This document shows, piece after piece, positions 1 to 9,864 of a stretch of DNA of 64,000 nucleotides (position 1 is its first letter; each line of letters begins with the position of its first letter). The notes under the pieces were generated by a model. The model worked only from the letters and a program-made list of their open reading frames with translations. It searched no databases and had not been told where the DNA came from. Both the position numbers and the translations under genes were made by a program. The DNA comes from CBDCCV01 sp965215025 (GTDB lineage: Bacteria > Bacteroidota > Rhodothermia > Rhodothermales > Salinibacteraceae), in the NCBI GenBank assembly GCA_965215025.1, contig CBDCCV010000002.1, positions 1,736,001 through 1,800,000 of the forward strand. The letters are read 5' to 3'.

Positions 1-59
1 CCCAGCGCCGCAGCCACGGCTACCGTGGCCAGAAGAAAAAAGACGAACTCGGCGACCAT
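1..59 (-). CDS. N-terminus of a membrane protein, possibly NADH-quinone oxidoreductase subunit J (partial)
   Basis: An ATG at 59-57 on the minus strand opens a frame that stays open to the left edge. The 19 complete codons start Met-Val-Ala-Glu-Phe and continue as an uninterrupted hydrophobic helix rich in Phe, Leu, Ala and Val. This looks like the first membrane segment of NuoJ/Nqo10, whose N-terminus is a short polar cap and then a helix. It lies about 200 bases downstream of the DUF58 gene on the same strand. Only the first helix is visible, so any small membrane protein would also fit and the NuoJ assignment is a guess from shape. Confidence 0.35.
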   Translation of the reverse strand, partial: MVAEFVFFLLATVAVAAAL

Positions 60-257
60 GCGAGGCGGGGCGGAGGCGGGCAAAGCAGGCAGGCGCGCGC
101 CAAAACAAGCGCGATGCACACGGCGCATGAAAGTAGGCAACCGCCAGCCCGCTGGCAAGCAAAAGCCGAATTAAGCCCCGGTGAATACGCTTGGGTGTGG
201 GGGTCGCGCGATCTACGCTTTTCCCTCCCACGCACTCACCCTCCCATCCCCCCATAC

Positions 258-1589
258 TCAAACCACGCCCCGCGCCTTCAGCTCCAGGTACGTGTTGATC
301 GTGCTGACGGTAAGCGCCTCGGGCGGCGTCAGCACGGCGTAGATGCCGTGCCGGCGCAAGACGCGCACGATCTCGCGCTTCTCGTAGGCGAACTGCTCGG
401 CCATCGTTTTGACGTAGATGGCCTCGGTCGTCTCCGGGCGGCTTTCGCGCAGGCCGCGCAGCGCCGTGTTCTCGAAGAAGACGGCCACGACGGTGTGGTG
501 CCGCGCCAGAAGCCGCAGCGACGGAAGCTGCCGCCCCAGCGAGGCGCGCGTCTCGAAGTTCGTAAACAGCAGCAAGAGGCTGCGCTGGCGCACCGTCCGG
601 CGGAGCTGCGCGGCCAAGCGCTCGTAATCGGTTTCCAGGAAGTCCGTCTCGGCGTTGTAGAGCGCTTCTTGGATGCGCCCCATCTGCCCGCCGCGCCGCG
701 ACGCCGGCACCACGCGCCCGATCTCGTTCGAGAAAAGGACGAGGCCCGCACGGTCCTGCTTCTGGATCGCCACGTTCGAGAGCACCAGGCTGGCGTTGAT
801 GCTCCAGTCCAGCAGCGTCATCTCCTCGAAGGGCATCTTCATCACGCGCCCGGCGTCGAGGAGGCAGTACACGGGCTGCCCACGCGCGTCGCGGTACTGA
901 TTCGTCATCAGGCGCCCGCGCCGCGCCGTGGCCTTCCAGTTAACCGCGCGCACGTCGTCGCCCGTGACGTAGGGGCGGATGTGGTCGAACGCCATCGTGT
1001 GGCCCAGGCGCCGCTGCTTTTTCACGCCCACCTCGGTGAGCCGGTTGCTCGACGCCAGAAGCGCGTACCGCCGCATCTGCTGGTAGGACGGATACACCGG
1101 CACCGTGCGCCCCTCCTCAAACCGGAACCGCCGCTCCACCAAACCCAGCGGACTCGCCGCGTAAACGTTGAGCGCGCCAAACGCATATTCGCCTCGCCGC
1201 ACAGGCCGCACCGTGTAGCGTAGCGTTTCTTCGGCGCCGCTCGGCAGCGGCAGCGTGCGCGCGGCGTCGCGCTTCTGAAACTGGACGGGCAGCTCATCGA
1301 TCACCGTAGCGCGGACGGCAAACGGGTAGCGGCTCATCAGGTGGAGGCTGAGGACGTTTTCGTCGCCGTTGGAAAGCCGATCCGGCATCTCACGATGCGC
1401 CGCGATACCTTCCCGGAAGCGAAAGAGCGCCACGGCATCGAGCACGGCCAACAGCATGACGGCCCCAAGCGCTACCTGCGCCACCGTCGCCAGCGCCGGC
1501 GCGAAGTACGCCGCCACGAACAGAAGCGCCACGCCAAGAAGCGCCGCGTAGAGCCGCCGCGTGAGGTAGAGCGATTGGAGAAAACGCAC
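258..1589 (-). CDS. DUF58 domain-containing protein
   Basis: A 443-residue protein with two N-terminal membrane helices (about residues 12-55), a cytoplasmic or periplasmic beta-rich middle, and a DUF58 block around residues 200-290. The block carries the family signature Asp-Val-Arg-x-Val-Asn-Trp-Lys-x-Thr-Ala-Arg. After it, the fold resembles a degenerate von Willebrand A domain (LLDAGRVM, then a strand pattern). DUF58 proteins are typically encoded beside MoxR ATPases and are thought to be clients or adaptors in envelope assembly or complex maturation; the activity is unknown. The start is GTG. It is the last gene of the leftward MoxR cluster, 38 bases after the VWA gene. Confidence 0.85.
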   Translation of the reverse strand: MRFLQSLYLTRRLYAALLGVALLFVAAYFAPALATVAQVALGAVMLLAVLDAVALFRFREGIAAHREMPDRLSNGDENVLSLHLMSRYPFAVRATVIDELPVQFQKRDAARTLPLPSGAEETLRYTVRPVRRGEYAFGALNVYAASPLGLVERRFRFEEGRTVPVYPSYQQMRRYALLASSNRLTEVGVKKQRRLGHTMAFDHIRPYVTGDDVRAVNWKATARRGRLMTNQYRDARGQPVYCLLDAGRVMKMPFEEMTLLDWSINASLVLSNVAIQKQDRAGLVLFSNEIGRVVPASRRGGQMGRIQEALYNAETDFLETDYERLAAQLRRTVRQRSLLLLFTNFETRASLGRQLPSLRLLARHHTVVAVFFENTALRGLRESRPETTEAIYVKTMAEQFAYEKREIVRVLRRHGIYAVLTPPEALTVSTINTYLELKARGVV

Positions 1590-1626
1590 GCGCCTGCCTG
1601 TTCAGGAATGGTGCGGATGAAGCGGC

Positions 1627-3573
1627 CTACTCCCGCATGGCCGCCGGCGTCTCCTCGGCGTCGGGCAGGAGCTGGTATTCTTCCACCAGGCGGATGAACG
1701 CGGCGCGGTAGCCGTCGCGGTCCTCGCCTTTGGCGTCGCGCGCGAGGGCAAGCACTTGGTCAAGCGTGGCGTCGCCCTTGAACGCGGAGTCGCGCAGAAT
1801 CATCCCGAAGGCGGCCACGGCGGCCGAGAAGCGGAAGTCGTCCGAGAGCTGCGCCTCGCCCTCTTCTGGCGCGCGGACGACCTCGAAGAGCAGGCGGCTC
1901 TCGTCGCCGTCCGGCTTTTTGTAGCGGAGCTTCACGGTGAGGAGTTCGCCGGAGCGCTTGGCTGCGTCGGTGACCTCGGCGGACGTCTGGTACTTGAGGC
2001 TGTCCACGCCGGGGAGATCGGTGTCCGTCTCGGCGCCGACGGGGATAATCTCGTAGAGCGCCGTCACGGTGTGGCCCGCGCCCAGCTCGCCGGCGTCTTT
2101 CTCGTCATCAGCGAAGTCCTCGTCGTTGAGGAGCCGGTTCTCGTAGCCGATGAGCCGGTAGCCGGCCACCAAGGCCGGGTTGAACTCGACCTGGAGTTTC
2201 ACGTCCTTGGCGATGGTGAAGAGCGTGGAGCCGAGTTCGCTCACCAGGACCTTCTTGGCTTCGAGCGGGCCGTCGATGTAGAAGTAGTTGCCGTTGCCGT
2301 GATCGGCCAGGCCCTCCATCTTCGCGTCCTTGAGGTTGCCCGTGCCAAAGCCCAAGACCGTGAGGAAGACGCCGCTCTCGCGCTTCTCCTCGATGAGGCG
2401 CACCATCTCGGCATCGCTGGAGACGCCCGTGTTGAAGTCGCCGTCGGTGGCGAGGATGACGCGGTTGTTGCCGCCCTCGATGAAGTGCTCCTCGGCCACG
2501 GAATACGCCTGGCGGATGCCCGCCGCGCCCGCCGTCGTGCCGCCCGCGCGCAGCCGGCCGAGCGCTTCGAGGATTTTCTCCTTCTCGCTCCCCGGCGTCG
2601 AGGGCAGCACCAGCCCCGAGGCGCCGGCGTAGACGACCATCGCCACGCGGTCCTCCGGGCGCAGGTTCTCGGTGAGCATCCGGAAGCCCTGCTTCAAGAG
2701 CGGGAGCTTGTCCGGACTCTGCATCGAGCCGGAGACGTCGAGGAGGAAGACGAGGTTCGACGGCGGGCGCTCCTCCTCGGCGATCTCCCGGCCCTGCAAG
2801 CCAATGTGGACAAGCTTGTGGGCGGCGCTCCACGGCGCCGCGCCCACCTCGGTCGTGATCGAAAAGGGCACGTCGCCCTCCGAAGGCTGCGGATAGGCGT
2901 ACGAGAAGTAGTTGACCATCTCCTCGATGCGTACGGCGTCCTTCACGGGCCGCTGCCCGTCGCGTATGAAGCGGCGGATGTTCGAGTACGAGGCGCCGTC
3001 CACGTCGATGGAAAAGGTCGAGAGCGGCACCTCCTTCGCGCTGCGGAAGGCGTTCTCGGTGATGTGATCGTAGCCCTCCGTGTTGAACGGCGCCGAGGGC
3101 CGGCGCTGCACACCACCGCTCTGGTCGAAGTCGAGCGTGGCGTTGAAGCTTGCTGCCGCCTCGGCCTGCTCAGTCGCGCGGCGCTGCTCCATAGGCGGCG
3201 GGGGCGACCCGCCCGTGACGACGACGCTCTCTAGCTCCGCATCCGACGGCGCCAGCGCTATGTTCAGCGACGCTTCCGCGCCAGCCTCGACGCGCACCGT
3301 CGCCTCTTTCGTTTTGAAGCCGACGAAGGCCGCGCGCACCGTGTGCGTCCCGGCGGGCACGTCTTCGATCCGGTAGCGGCCCTTCGCCCCCGTCGCCGCG
3401 CCGAGGCCGAGCGAGTCGATCAGCACGTTCACGCCCGGCAGCGGTTGGCCCGTCTCCGCATCGGTGACCGTGCCGACGACGGTGCCAGTCGGCTTGAAGG
3501 CCTCGTCCGATTGCGCGTAGAGCGTGACCTGGAGAAGGAGCAGCAGCGTCAAAAGAGCGGACAGTCGTTTCAT
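1627..3573 (-). CDS. von Willebrand factor A domain protein, YfbK type, with carboxypeptidase-regulatory-like N-terminal domain
   Basis: 648 residues. A signal peptide (about 1-20) is followed by a carboxypeptidase D regulatory-like beta-sandwich (about 28-110; GTVTDAETGQPLPGVNV is typical). A low-complexity linker with a Pro run comes next, then the YfbK N-terminal domain (about 165-240), a VWA domain with MIDAS motif DxSGS at 279-283, and the YfbK C-terminal region. VWA domains bind divalent metal and protein ligands. YfbK-like proteins are predicted to act in the envelope, and the sorting-like N-terminal sandwich suits outer-membrane or periplasmic placement. The ATG has a GAGGTG site seven to eight bases upstream. 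It sits between moxR and the DUF58 gene, so a MoxR-dependent maturation role is likely but inferred. Confidence 0.88.
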   Translation of the reverse strand: MKRLSALLTLLLLLQVTLYAQSDEAFKPTGTVVGTVTDAETGQPLPGVNVLIDSLGLGAATGAKGRYRIEDVPAGTHTVRAAFVGFKTKEATVRVEAGAEASLNIALAPSDAELESVVVTGGSPPPPMEQRRATEQAEAAASFNATLDFDQSGGVQRRPSAPFNTEGYDHITENAFRSAKEVPLSTFSIDVDGASYSNIRRFIRDGQRPVKDAVRIEEMVNYFSYAYPQPSEGDVPFSITTEVGAAPWSAAHKLVHIGLQGREIAEEERPPSNLVFLLDVSGSMQSPDKLPLLKQGFRMLTENLRPEDRVAMVVYAGASGLVLPSTPGSEKEKILEALGRLRAGGTTAGAAGIRQAYSVAEEHFIEGGNNRVILATDGDFNTGVSSDAEMVRLIEEKRESGVFLTVLGFGTGNLKDAKMEGLADHGNGNYFYIDGPLEAKKVLVSELGSTLFTIAKDVKLQVEFNPALVAGYRLIGYENRLLNDEDFADDEKDAGELGAGHTVTALYEIIPVGAETDTDLPGVDSLKYQTSAEVTDAAKRSGELLTVKLRYKKPDGDESRLLFEVVRAPEEGEAQLSDDFRFSAAVAAFGMILRDSAFKGDATLDQVLALARDAKGEDRDGYRAAFIRLVEEYQLLPDAEETPAAMRE

Positions 3574-3681
3574 CAGAACACCTCACAAAGGGCTTAGGAC
3601 GAAGAACGGCTTCACGGCATCTTGACGAAGCAAAGATGCGGCCAGCGCGCAGCGGACACAGGGCAAAAGCGCCCGCCCTCT

Positions 3682-4698
<1,017 letters not shown>

Positions 4699-4784
4699 GT
4701 GGCGTTGTGGTATGGGGGACGGCAGACCGCCGACGGCGGACCGCTGCTCTTTTCTCCACTCAAGCAAACGGCGGTCGCGCCGCG

Positions 4785-5969
4785 TCAGCGACGGCTCTGT
4801 TCGTAGAAATCTTCGAGGCGGGCGGAGAGGGCGTGGAGGGCGGCTTCGGGGAGCGGGTCCTGGCGGCGCGCTTTTTCTATTTCTGAGAAGAGCGCTTGCA
4901 CGTCATCCGGCGGCACGCCGCTGCGCTCGGCCACGCGGCGGGCCGTCTCGTCGTCAAAGGCGTCGGGGTTCAGGTTCAGGTGGGTGCGGAGGTGGTCGGA
5001 GAAATGCGCGATCTTTTTGCGGGCCAGGTGCGCGTGGTCACCGCGCTGGTGGTAGAGGCGGCCGACGGTCTCGGTAAAGGCGGCCGTGTCGTTGCGCGGC
5101 GGCTTTTTGATGGGGATGGGCCGCTGGCGTCGCCTCGCCTCGAAGAGGACGAAGAGCGCCGCCGTGGCCAGGAGCACGTACCACGCGCCCCGCAGCGCCG
5201 GGTCGTTCAAGATAAAACGGAGCGGCGTGGCGGCCTCCTGGCGCAGCGGCTTGTAGTGCGCGTCCCACCACACGGGCTGTACGGGCAGGTAGGAGAGCGC
5301 CTTGTAGGCGTACTCGGCTCGGCCTTCGGCCAAGAGGTAGTAGTTCGTGAACGCCTGCGGCGCGGCGTGCAGGAAGAGCTGCCCCGCGCCCACGCCCAAG
5401 CGCACGTACACGGGCCGCCCCTCGGCATCGGTGCTCAAGACGGCGGCCTCCGCGCTGTCCTCTAAGGCGAAGTACGTGCCGCCGAGGGCGTTCCCGTAAG
5501 CGTACGCCTCGTCACCAAGCGCGGGGCTGACGAAGCCAAGGCGCAGCGAGTCTTCAAGCTCGAAGCGGCGCCTTGTTTCGAGGCGCAGCGTATCGGCCAG
5601 CGCGCCCTCGAACGTGTGCGCGGCAACGAAGACCGTGTTGCCGCGCAGCACAAAGCTGAGCAGCTTTTCGGCCTCGGCCGCGTCGGGCGCGAAGCGGCGC
5701 GTGAGGAAGAGGTAGCTCGTGCCGGTGCGCGCGGTGTCGCGCAGGGTGAGGTACGGCGGCGCGTCCACGGCCTCGACGGGCGCGCCGGGGAAGAGGTCGG
5801 ACAGGATCTCGAAGAGGACGAGGCCGCCGAAGGGCCGCGTGTCGCCGCGCTCGAAGGTCTCGCGCCAGTCGAGGGGCGCGGGCGTGAGGAGTTCGGCCAG
5901 GATCGCCACCCCCGCCGCCAAGACGAGGACGAGGACGTACACGCGGTCTTTTCTGGCGATGCGGATCAT
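4785..5969 (-). CDS. DUF4350 domain-containing membrane protein
   Basis: 394 residues. An N-terminal membrane helix (about 10-28) is followed by a long extracytoplasmic domain resembling a GATase-like/DUF4350 fold, a second helix (about 262-280), a short Arg/Lys-rich loop and a cytoplasmic helical tail that ends in Tyr-Glu-Gln-Ser-Arg-Arg. DUF4350 genes are regularly found with DUF4129, MoxR and DUF58 genes; no activity is known. Its ATG overlaps the stop of the upstream DUF4129 gene in an ATGA-type junction, which indicates translational coupling. Assignment rests on domain layout and context. Confidence 0.8.
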   Translation of the reverse strand: MIRIARKDRVYVLVLVLAAGVAILAELLTPAPLDWRETFERGDTRPFGGLVLFEILSDLFPGAPVEAVDAPPYLTLRDTARTGTSYLFLTRRFAPDAAEAEKLLSFVLRGNTVFVAAHTFEGALADTLRLETRRRFELEDSLRLGFVSPALGDEAYAYGNALGGTYFALEDSAEAAVLSTDAEGRPVYVRLGVGAGQLFLHAAPQAFTNYYLLAEGRAEYAYKALSYLPVQPVWWDAHYKPLRQEAATPLRFILNDPALRGAWYVLLATAALFVLFEARRRQRPIPIKKPPRNDTAAFTETVGRLYHQRGDHAHLARKKIAHFSDHLRTHLNLNPDAFDDETARRVAERSGVPPDDVQALFSEIEKARRQDPLPEAALHALSARLEDFYEQSRR

Positions 5970-6702
5970 ACCACCCCCGCCGCTTCTCCCGGTTGGAAAC
6001 GGGCGAACGCCGCCTGCACGCGCGCGTAGCGCTCGGCCGAGAGCGGCGCGTCGCCGTACCAGACGTGCTCGAAAAGCTGCGTCAGCCGGGCGAAGGCGTC
6101 GTGCTCGGTGCCGGGCGGAAGCTCGTCCACGTAGGCCCAGTTCGTCGTGCCGGGTCGCCAGCGGATCAATTCGGCCTCGCTCAGGTGGCGGAGCGCGCGC
6201 CCGTAGAGGAGCCGCACGGCGCGGCGGTAATCGCCCTTCGCCTCAGCCTCACCGATGAGCCGGTCGAAGTCCACCGCGTGCAGGTCCTCTTCTCCTTCCA
6301 CGCCCGCGAACGGCGCGGCGACGCGGGCGGCGCGGCGACGCCACAGCCCGCCGAGGTCCACGCCCAGAAGCTGGGCGCAGGCAAAAGCTACCCCGGCGGC
6401 CAGGACGCCGTACAGGAGCCAGCTTAGCACGCGGCCCGTCCCCTCGCCTTCGAGCGGGCGGAAAAGCGTGTCGTACACCCACGACCAGAACCGCTCCCAC
6501 CATCCGGACGCGGGCGCGGGCGTGCGCGCGTAGTCGAAGTCCGGATCGGCGCGGAAGCGGGCGAGCGCATCGGCGGCGGGCGGCGCACGACGATGCGGCT
6601 GGAGTCGTAGCGCGCGGCGGTGCTCGTCGTATCCGCCGCCGCGCACGTCGGCACCGCCGGAGCGGACGCAAGCAGCGCGAAAAGCAGGAAGAAGCAGCGC
6701 AT
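5966..6702 (-). CDS. DUF4129 domain-containing protein, apparent one-base frameshift
   Basis: The downstream frame (from about 6580) encodes a membrane helix (about LLYGVLAAGVAFACAQLLG) and a C-terminal DUF4129 domain (YRRAVRLLYGRALRHLS ... LTQLFEHVWYGD). The natural N-terminus lies in another frame. An ATG at 6702-6700 starts a clear signal peptide (Cys-Phe-Phe-Leu-Leu core, Ala-rich cleavage site), then Tyr-Asp-Ser-Ser-Arg-Ile-Val-Val-Arg-Arg-Pro-Pro-Pro. The protein reads naturally if one base is restored in the CGG/GGC-rich tract at 6571-6586, giving ...RRPPP-ADALARFRADPDF. The alternative start at 6646 gives an unlikely His/Arg-rich leader. The 6702 start lies just after the stop of the preceding gene. 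Either a real lesion or an assembly error. Confidence 0.75.
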
Positions 6703-6706
6703 CTGC

Positions 6707-7828
6707 TCAGGTCTTGCGTGCGTCGTCGGGGCCAGGCGTGTCGCCGCCGTGCGGATCGGAGCCGGGCGAGGCGTAGCGCGCTTCCGCCTCATACCCACGC
6801 GCGCCGGAGGCCGAGGCGCCGGCAGCGGAAGCGTCGGCGGCAGGCGCATCCGGGGCGGCGTCTGCATGGACGGCCTCGACGCGCTCCATCAGCCCCGTGC
6901 GCTCTTTGCGCTCGACGAGGTTGAAGTACTGGAAGGCGATGGCGTAGAGCGGCAGGGCGTAGAGGACCGTCCCGGCCAGACCGCTCACCACGCCGAACGC
7001 CGTCATCAGCACCTGGTAGAGGCCGCTCGTCGCCCCGCCATCGGCGGCGGTGACGGAGGCGAGGCCGATTATGGCGTACGTCGGCAGGCTCACCACGATG
7101 GCAAAGACGAAGTACGCCACGCCCACGACGAAGGCCACGCCCAGGGTGGCCCACCAGTGGCCCTTGACCAGGCGGAGGCTGCGCCCCACGGCCTCGAACG
7201 CGCCCACCTCCTGCTCGCGCATCCGCATGGGCAGCGTCATCCCAAACGTGACGGCCGCCACCGCCACGGCGAAAAGGGCCACGAGCACCACCGCGATGAT
7301 CATCACGACCCCGATGGCGACGCCGCCCGAACCTCCGTTCCCCAGCACGGCTCCGAGGACGCCCACGACGACGGCCATCGGAATGAGCGCGATGAAGTAC
7401 GCCGCCATCGTCGCCACGTACCAAAGGACGAGCGTGCCGAGCATCCGGAAGAAGTTCGCGCGCACGAAGGTCCAGACGTCCGGCACGGGGATGCTGCCTT
7501 CGAGGCCGCGGTCCTGGTAGAGCACCATGTAGCCGTAGGCCGCCGTCACCGCCAGCGTCCCGCCGATAATGCCGGCCAGCATCGCCACGAAGAACGACAC
7601 CCCGAAGAGCGCGAGCGGCGGGTTGGCCAACGCCTCGGGATCGGCGAAGAGCACGCTCGTCTGCATCAGCCCACCGGCGGCCCCGCCAAGCGCGATGGCC
7701 GGCCCGGCGATGAAGAGCAGCGCCTTGGCCAGCGGCACGAACTCCTGGCGGATGAAGCTGAACGTGGCGTTGATGACGTCGCCCACGCCGCGCACTTGGC
7801 GGAACGGGACGGCCCGGTTCGTTTCCAT
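6707..7828 (-). CDS. Polytopic membrane protein of the SpoIIM/MoxR cluster
   Basis: 373 residues with about six hydrophobic segments, many of them Gly/Ala/Val-rich, and amphipathic stretches between them. The last 70 residues are Ala/Asp/Gly-rich and probably disordered. The layout resembles the membrane domain of glycerophosphodiester phosphodiesterase-like proteins (GPDPase_memb), but no catalytic domain is attached. The gene lies 15 bases after the SpoIIM-like gene and four bases before the DUF4129 signal-peptide start, so it is almost certainly cotranscribed. I do not recognise a specific function; a structural role in the same envelope complex is inference. Confidence 0.7.
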   Translation of the reverse strand: METNRAVPFRQVRGVGDVINATFSFIRQEFVPLAKALLFIAGPAIALGGAAGGLMQTSVLFADPEALANPPLALFGVSFFVAMLAGIIGGTLAVTAAYGYMVLYQDRGLEGSIPVPDVWTFVRANFFRMLGTLVLWYVATMAAYFIALIPMAVVVGVLGAVLGNGGSGGVAIGVVMIIAVVLVALFAVAVAAVTFGMTLPMRMREQEVGAFEAVGRSLRLVKGHWWATLGVAFVVGVAYFVFAIVVSLPTYAIIGLASVTAADGGATSGLYQVLMTAFGVVSGLAGTVLYALPLYAIAFQYFNLVERKERTGLMERVEAVHADAAPDAPAADASAAGASASGARGYEAEARYASPGSDPHGGDTPGPDDARKT

Positions 7829-7843
7829 CGGATTGAGAAAAGT

Positions 7844-8815
7844 TTAGGCGTTGGGAAGAGAGCGCCGCTGCTGCGCGCGCCGGTGCGGGTAGAGCACGAA
7901 GTACCACTCCACAAACGCGAGGGAGCCAACGATGATAAACAAGCTCAGCGCGAGCGGCATCCCGGCGTGGCGCGTGACGAAGCCCTCCAAAAAACCCGCC
8001 ATGATGAACACGGGCACGAGGCCGAGGACGATCTTCGCGCCGCGCGCGGCGCCGCGCCGGAAGCTCTCCATCCGCGTGTAGGTGCCGGGGAAGAGCAGCG
8101 CGTTGCCCATCGTCAGCCCCGCCGCGCCGGCAACGACGATGGCCGAGATCTCCAGCGCCCCGTGGATGTAGACGACGAGGAGCGATCCCAAAAGAAAGTC
8201 CTGCTGGTAAAAAAGCGTGTGGAAACTCCCCAGCATGATTCCGTTCTGAACCAGCACGAAGACCGTCCCCACCGAGGCGAGAAGGCCGGCGGCGAACGCC
8301 ATAAACGCGACGCGCACGTTGTTGAGCGTGATGGCCAGGGCCATGTCCCATTCGCCCATCTGCGCGTAGACGTCCATCGGCCGGCCGGCGGCGATGTTCT
8401 GGAGCGTCATGTTCACGTAGGCGTCGCCGAGGATGAGGCGCGCGAAGCCCGTATCCCCCATCGCCGAGACGACGCCGATGCCCACGGCCAGCGCAAAAAC
8501 GGCCAGGGAGAGCCAAAGCTCGCGCCGCGCGGCGTAAACGGCTTGGGGCACCTCGTCGGTCCAGAAGGTGAGGAGGCGGCTTTTCTCCTCGCGGCGGTTT
8601 TGGTAGAGGGCGCCGTGCGCTTTGGCGGCCAGCCCGTTGAGGTAGCGCGTGGTCTGGCTCCGGGGGTAGAACGTCTTGGCGTAGGCGAGGTCGTCGGTGA
8701 CCTCGATGAAGAGGCCGGCCAGGCGGTCCGGGTCGGCGCTTTGGGGCGCTTCGAGGAGCGCCTCGAAGAGCTTCCACTTCTCGGCGTTGCAGCGCAGGAA
8801 GGCGACTTCGCGCAT
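7844..8815 (-). CDS. Stage II sporulation protein M (SpoIIM/DUF95) family membrane protein
   Basis: 323 residues from the chosen ATG. Longer in-frame starts add a Pro/Thr/Cys-rich leader that looks non-coding. A soluble N-terminal part with a helical segment (about 1-85) is followed by about five membrane helices with the family pattern of N-N-V-R-V-A-F ... HGALEISAI. SpoIIM-family proteins exist far outside spore formers, where they sit beside RDD, DUF4129, MoxR and DUF58 genes; in Bacillus SpoIIM is part of the complex that drives engulfment. Here it heads the leftward operon and faces the RDD gene. Function outside sporulation is unknown. Confidence 0.87.
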   Translation of the reverse strand: MREVAFLRCNAEKWKLFEALLEAPQSADPDRLAGLFIEVTDDLAYAKTFYPRSQTTRYLNGLAAKAHGALYQNRREEKSRLLTFWTDEVPQAVYAARRELWLSLAVFALAVGIGVVSAMGDTGFARLILGDAYVNMTLQNIAAGRPMDVYAQMGEWDMALAITLNNVRVAFMAFAAGLLASVGTVFVLVQNGIMLGSFHTLFYQQDFLLGSLLVVYIHGALEISAIVVAGAAGLTMGNALLFPGTYTRMESFRRGAARGAKIVLGLVPVFIMAGFLEGFVTRHAGMPLALSLFIIVGSLAFVEWYFVLYPHRRAQQRRSLPNA

Positions 8816-9084
8816 GTCGGGGAAAGAGGTAACGGGGAACGGGCAAGGGGGCGGCTCCTCTGGCACTTGCTTTGTGACGAGAAGAACCGCCCCTGTACAA
8901 AGGGCCATCGGCCGCGCCGCGCAGGTGCAACATACGGCATCCGCCGTCCGGTGAAAAGCCGCCCGCCGCGTCGTACTTTCTGATGGCGGACGGACGGCCG
9001 TTTCCGCCTCTGCAAAACGCGCGCCCTTTACTTCGTTAGTCGCTTCGCTCGTTTCCCGTTCCCCCGAACCCATTTCCCCAACAC

Positions 9085-9804
9085 GTGGAGCACGTACAGA
9101 TCCAGACGGCGCAGAACGTCGCCATCGACGTCGAGGTGGCCGGGCTGGGCGACCGGATGATCGCCGCGCTGATCGACTACGCGCTCTTGGCGTGCTACGC
9201 CCTCGGCGCGCAGATCGTGACGCAGCTGCTCTTCGGCGGCTCGACGGCGCTCTTCGTGGTGCTCTACCTGCCGGCGTTCCTTTACTTCCTCCTCTGCGAG
9301 GTGTTTATGGAGGGGCAGAGCATCGGCAAGCGGCTGCGGGCCATCCGCGTGGCGCGGCTCAACGGCTCCGAGGCCAGCTTCGGCGGCTACCTCATCCGCT
9401 GGCTCCTCAGGCCGGTGGACGTGCTTCTGACCTCCGGCCTCGTGGGGATGCTCTGCATCCTCATCACCGGGCGCGGGCAGCGCCTGGGCGACCTCGCCGC
9501 CGGCACGGCCGTCCTCAAAGCCGCACCACGCACCCATCTGCGCGACACGCTCTTCGCCCCCACGGATGACGCGCACGCGCTCACCTTCCCTCAGGCCGAG
9601 CGCCTCTCCGCCGAAGACGTCGCCACGGCGAAGGCGGTGCTCGACACGTTCATCACCGACGGGCGCTCCTCGACCACGCACCGCCTCGCGCTCCGGCTTA
9701 AAGAGGCGCTCGCGCAGAAGATGAACGCCAAGTCCGACCTCCCGCCGACGGACTTCCTACGCGCCGTGGTCAAGGACTACAACCACCTGCGCGGACGGGT
9801 TTGA
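9085..9804 (+). CDS. RDD family membrane protein
   Basis: 239 residues starting at GTG (an ATG is absent nearby). The RDD hallmark is present: Arg24 in Gly-Asp-Arg and Asp31 in the first helix, then three hydrophobic segments up to about residue 140 and a soluble C-terminal tail of about 90 residues. RDD proteins are small membrane proteins sometimes linked to ion or osmolyte transport; the exact role is unsettled. It is transcribed divergently from the SpoIIM-like gene across 269 bases, and this RDD-SpoIIM pairing is conserved in many phyla. The C-terminal tail is longer than in minimal RDD proteins. Confidence 0.88.
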   Translation: MEHVQIQTAQNVAIDVEVAGLGDRMIAALIDYALLACYALGAQIVTQLLFGGSTALFVVLYLPAFLYFLLCEVFMEGQSIGKRLRAIRVARLNGSEASFGGYLIRWLLRPVDVLLTSGLVGMLCILITGRGQRLGDLAAGTAVLKAAPRTHLRDTLFAPTDDAHALTFPQAERLSAEDVATAKAVLDTFITDGRSSTTHRLALRLKEALAQKMNAKSDLPPTDFLRAVVKDYNHLRGRV

Positions 9805-9864
9805 GGGCGGGGGTGTGGAAGAGCGCAGGAATCTGAACTTGCCTTCACACGCCTACCCCCACAC

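Noticed and set aside
6620..8983. A 787-codon plus-strand open frame opposite the SpoIIM-like and membrane-protein genes
   Set aside because: Its product is Arg/His-rich and shows no domain or membrane segments; the opposite-strand genes have clear membrane helices and known family patterns.
9810..9864. Inverted GGTGTGG/CCACACC pair between the RDD and nuclease genes as a terminator
   Set aside because: The arms are only seven bases, the loop is over 40 bases and no T run follows, so a terminator call is not supported.
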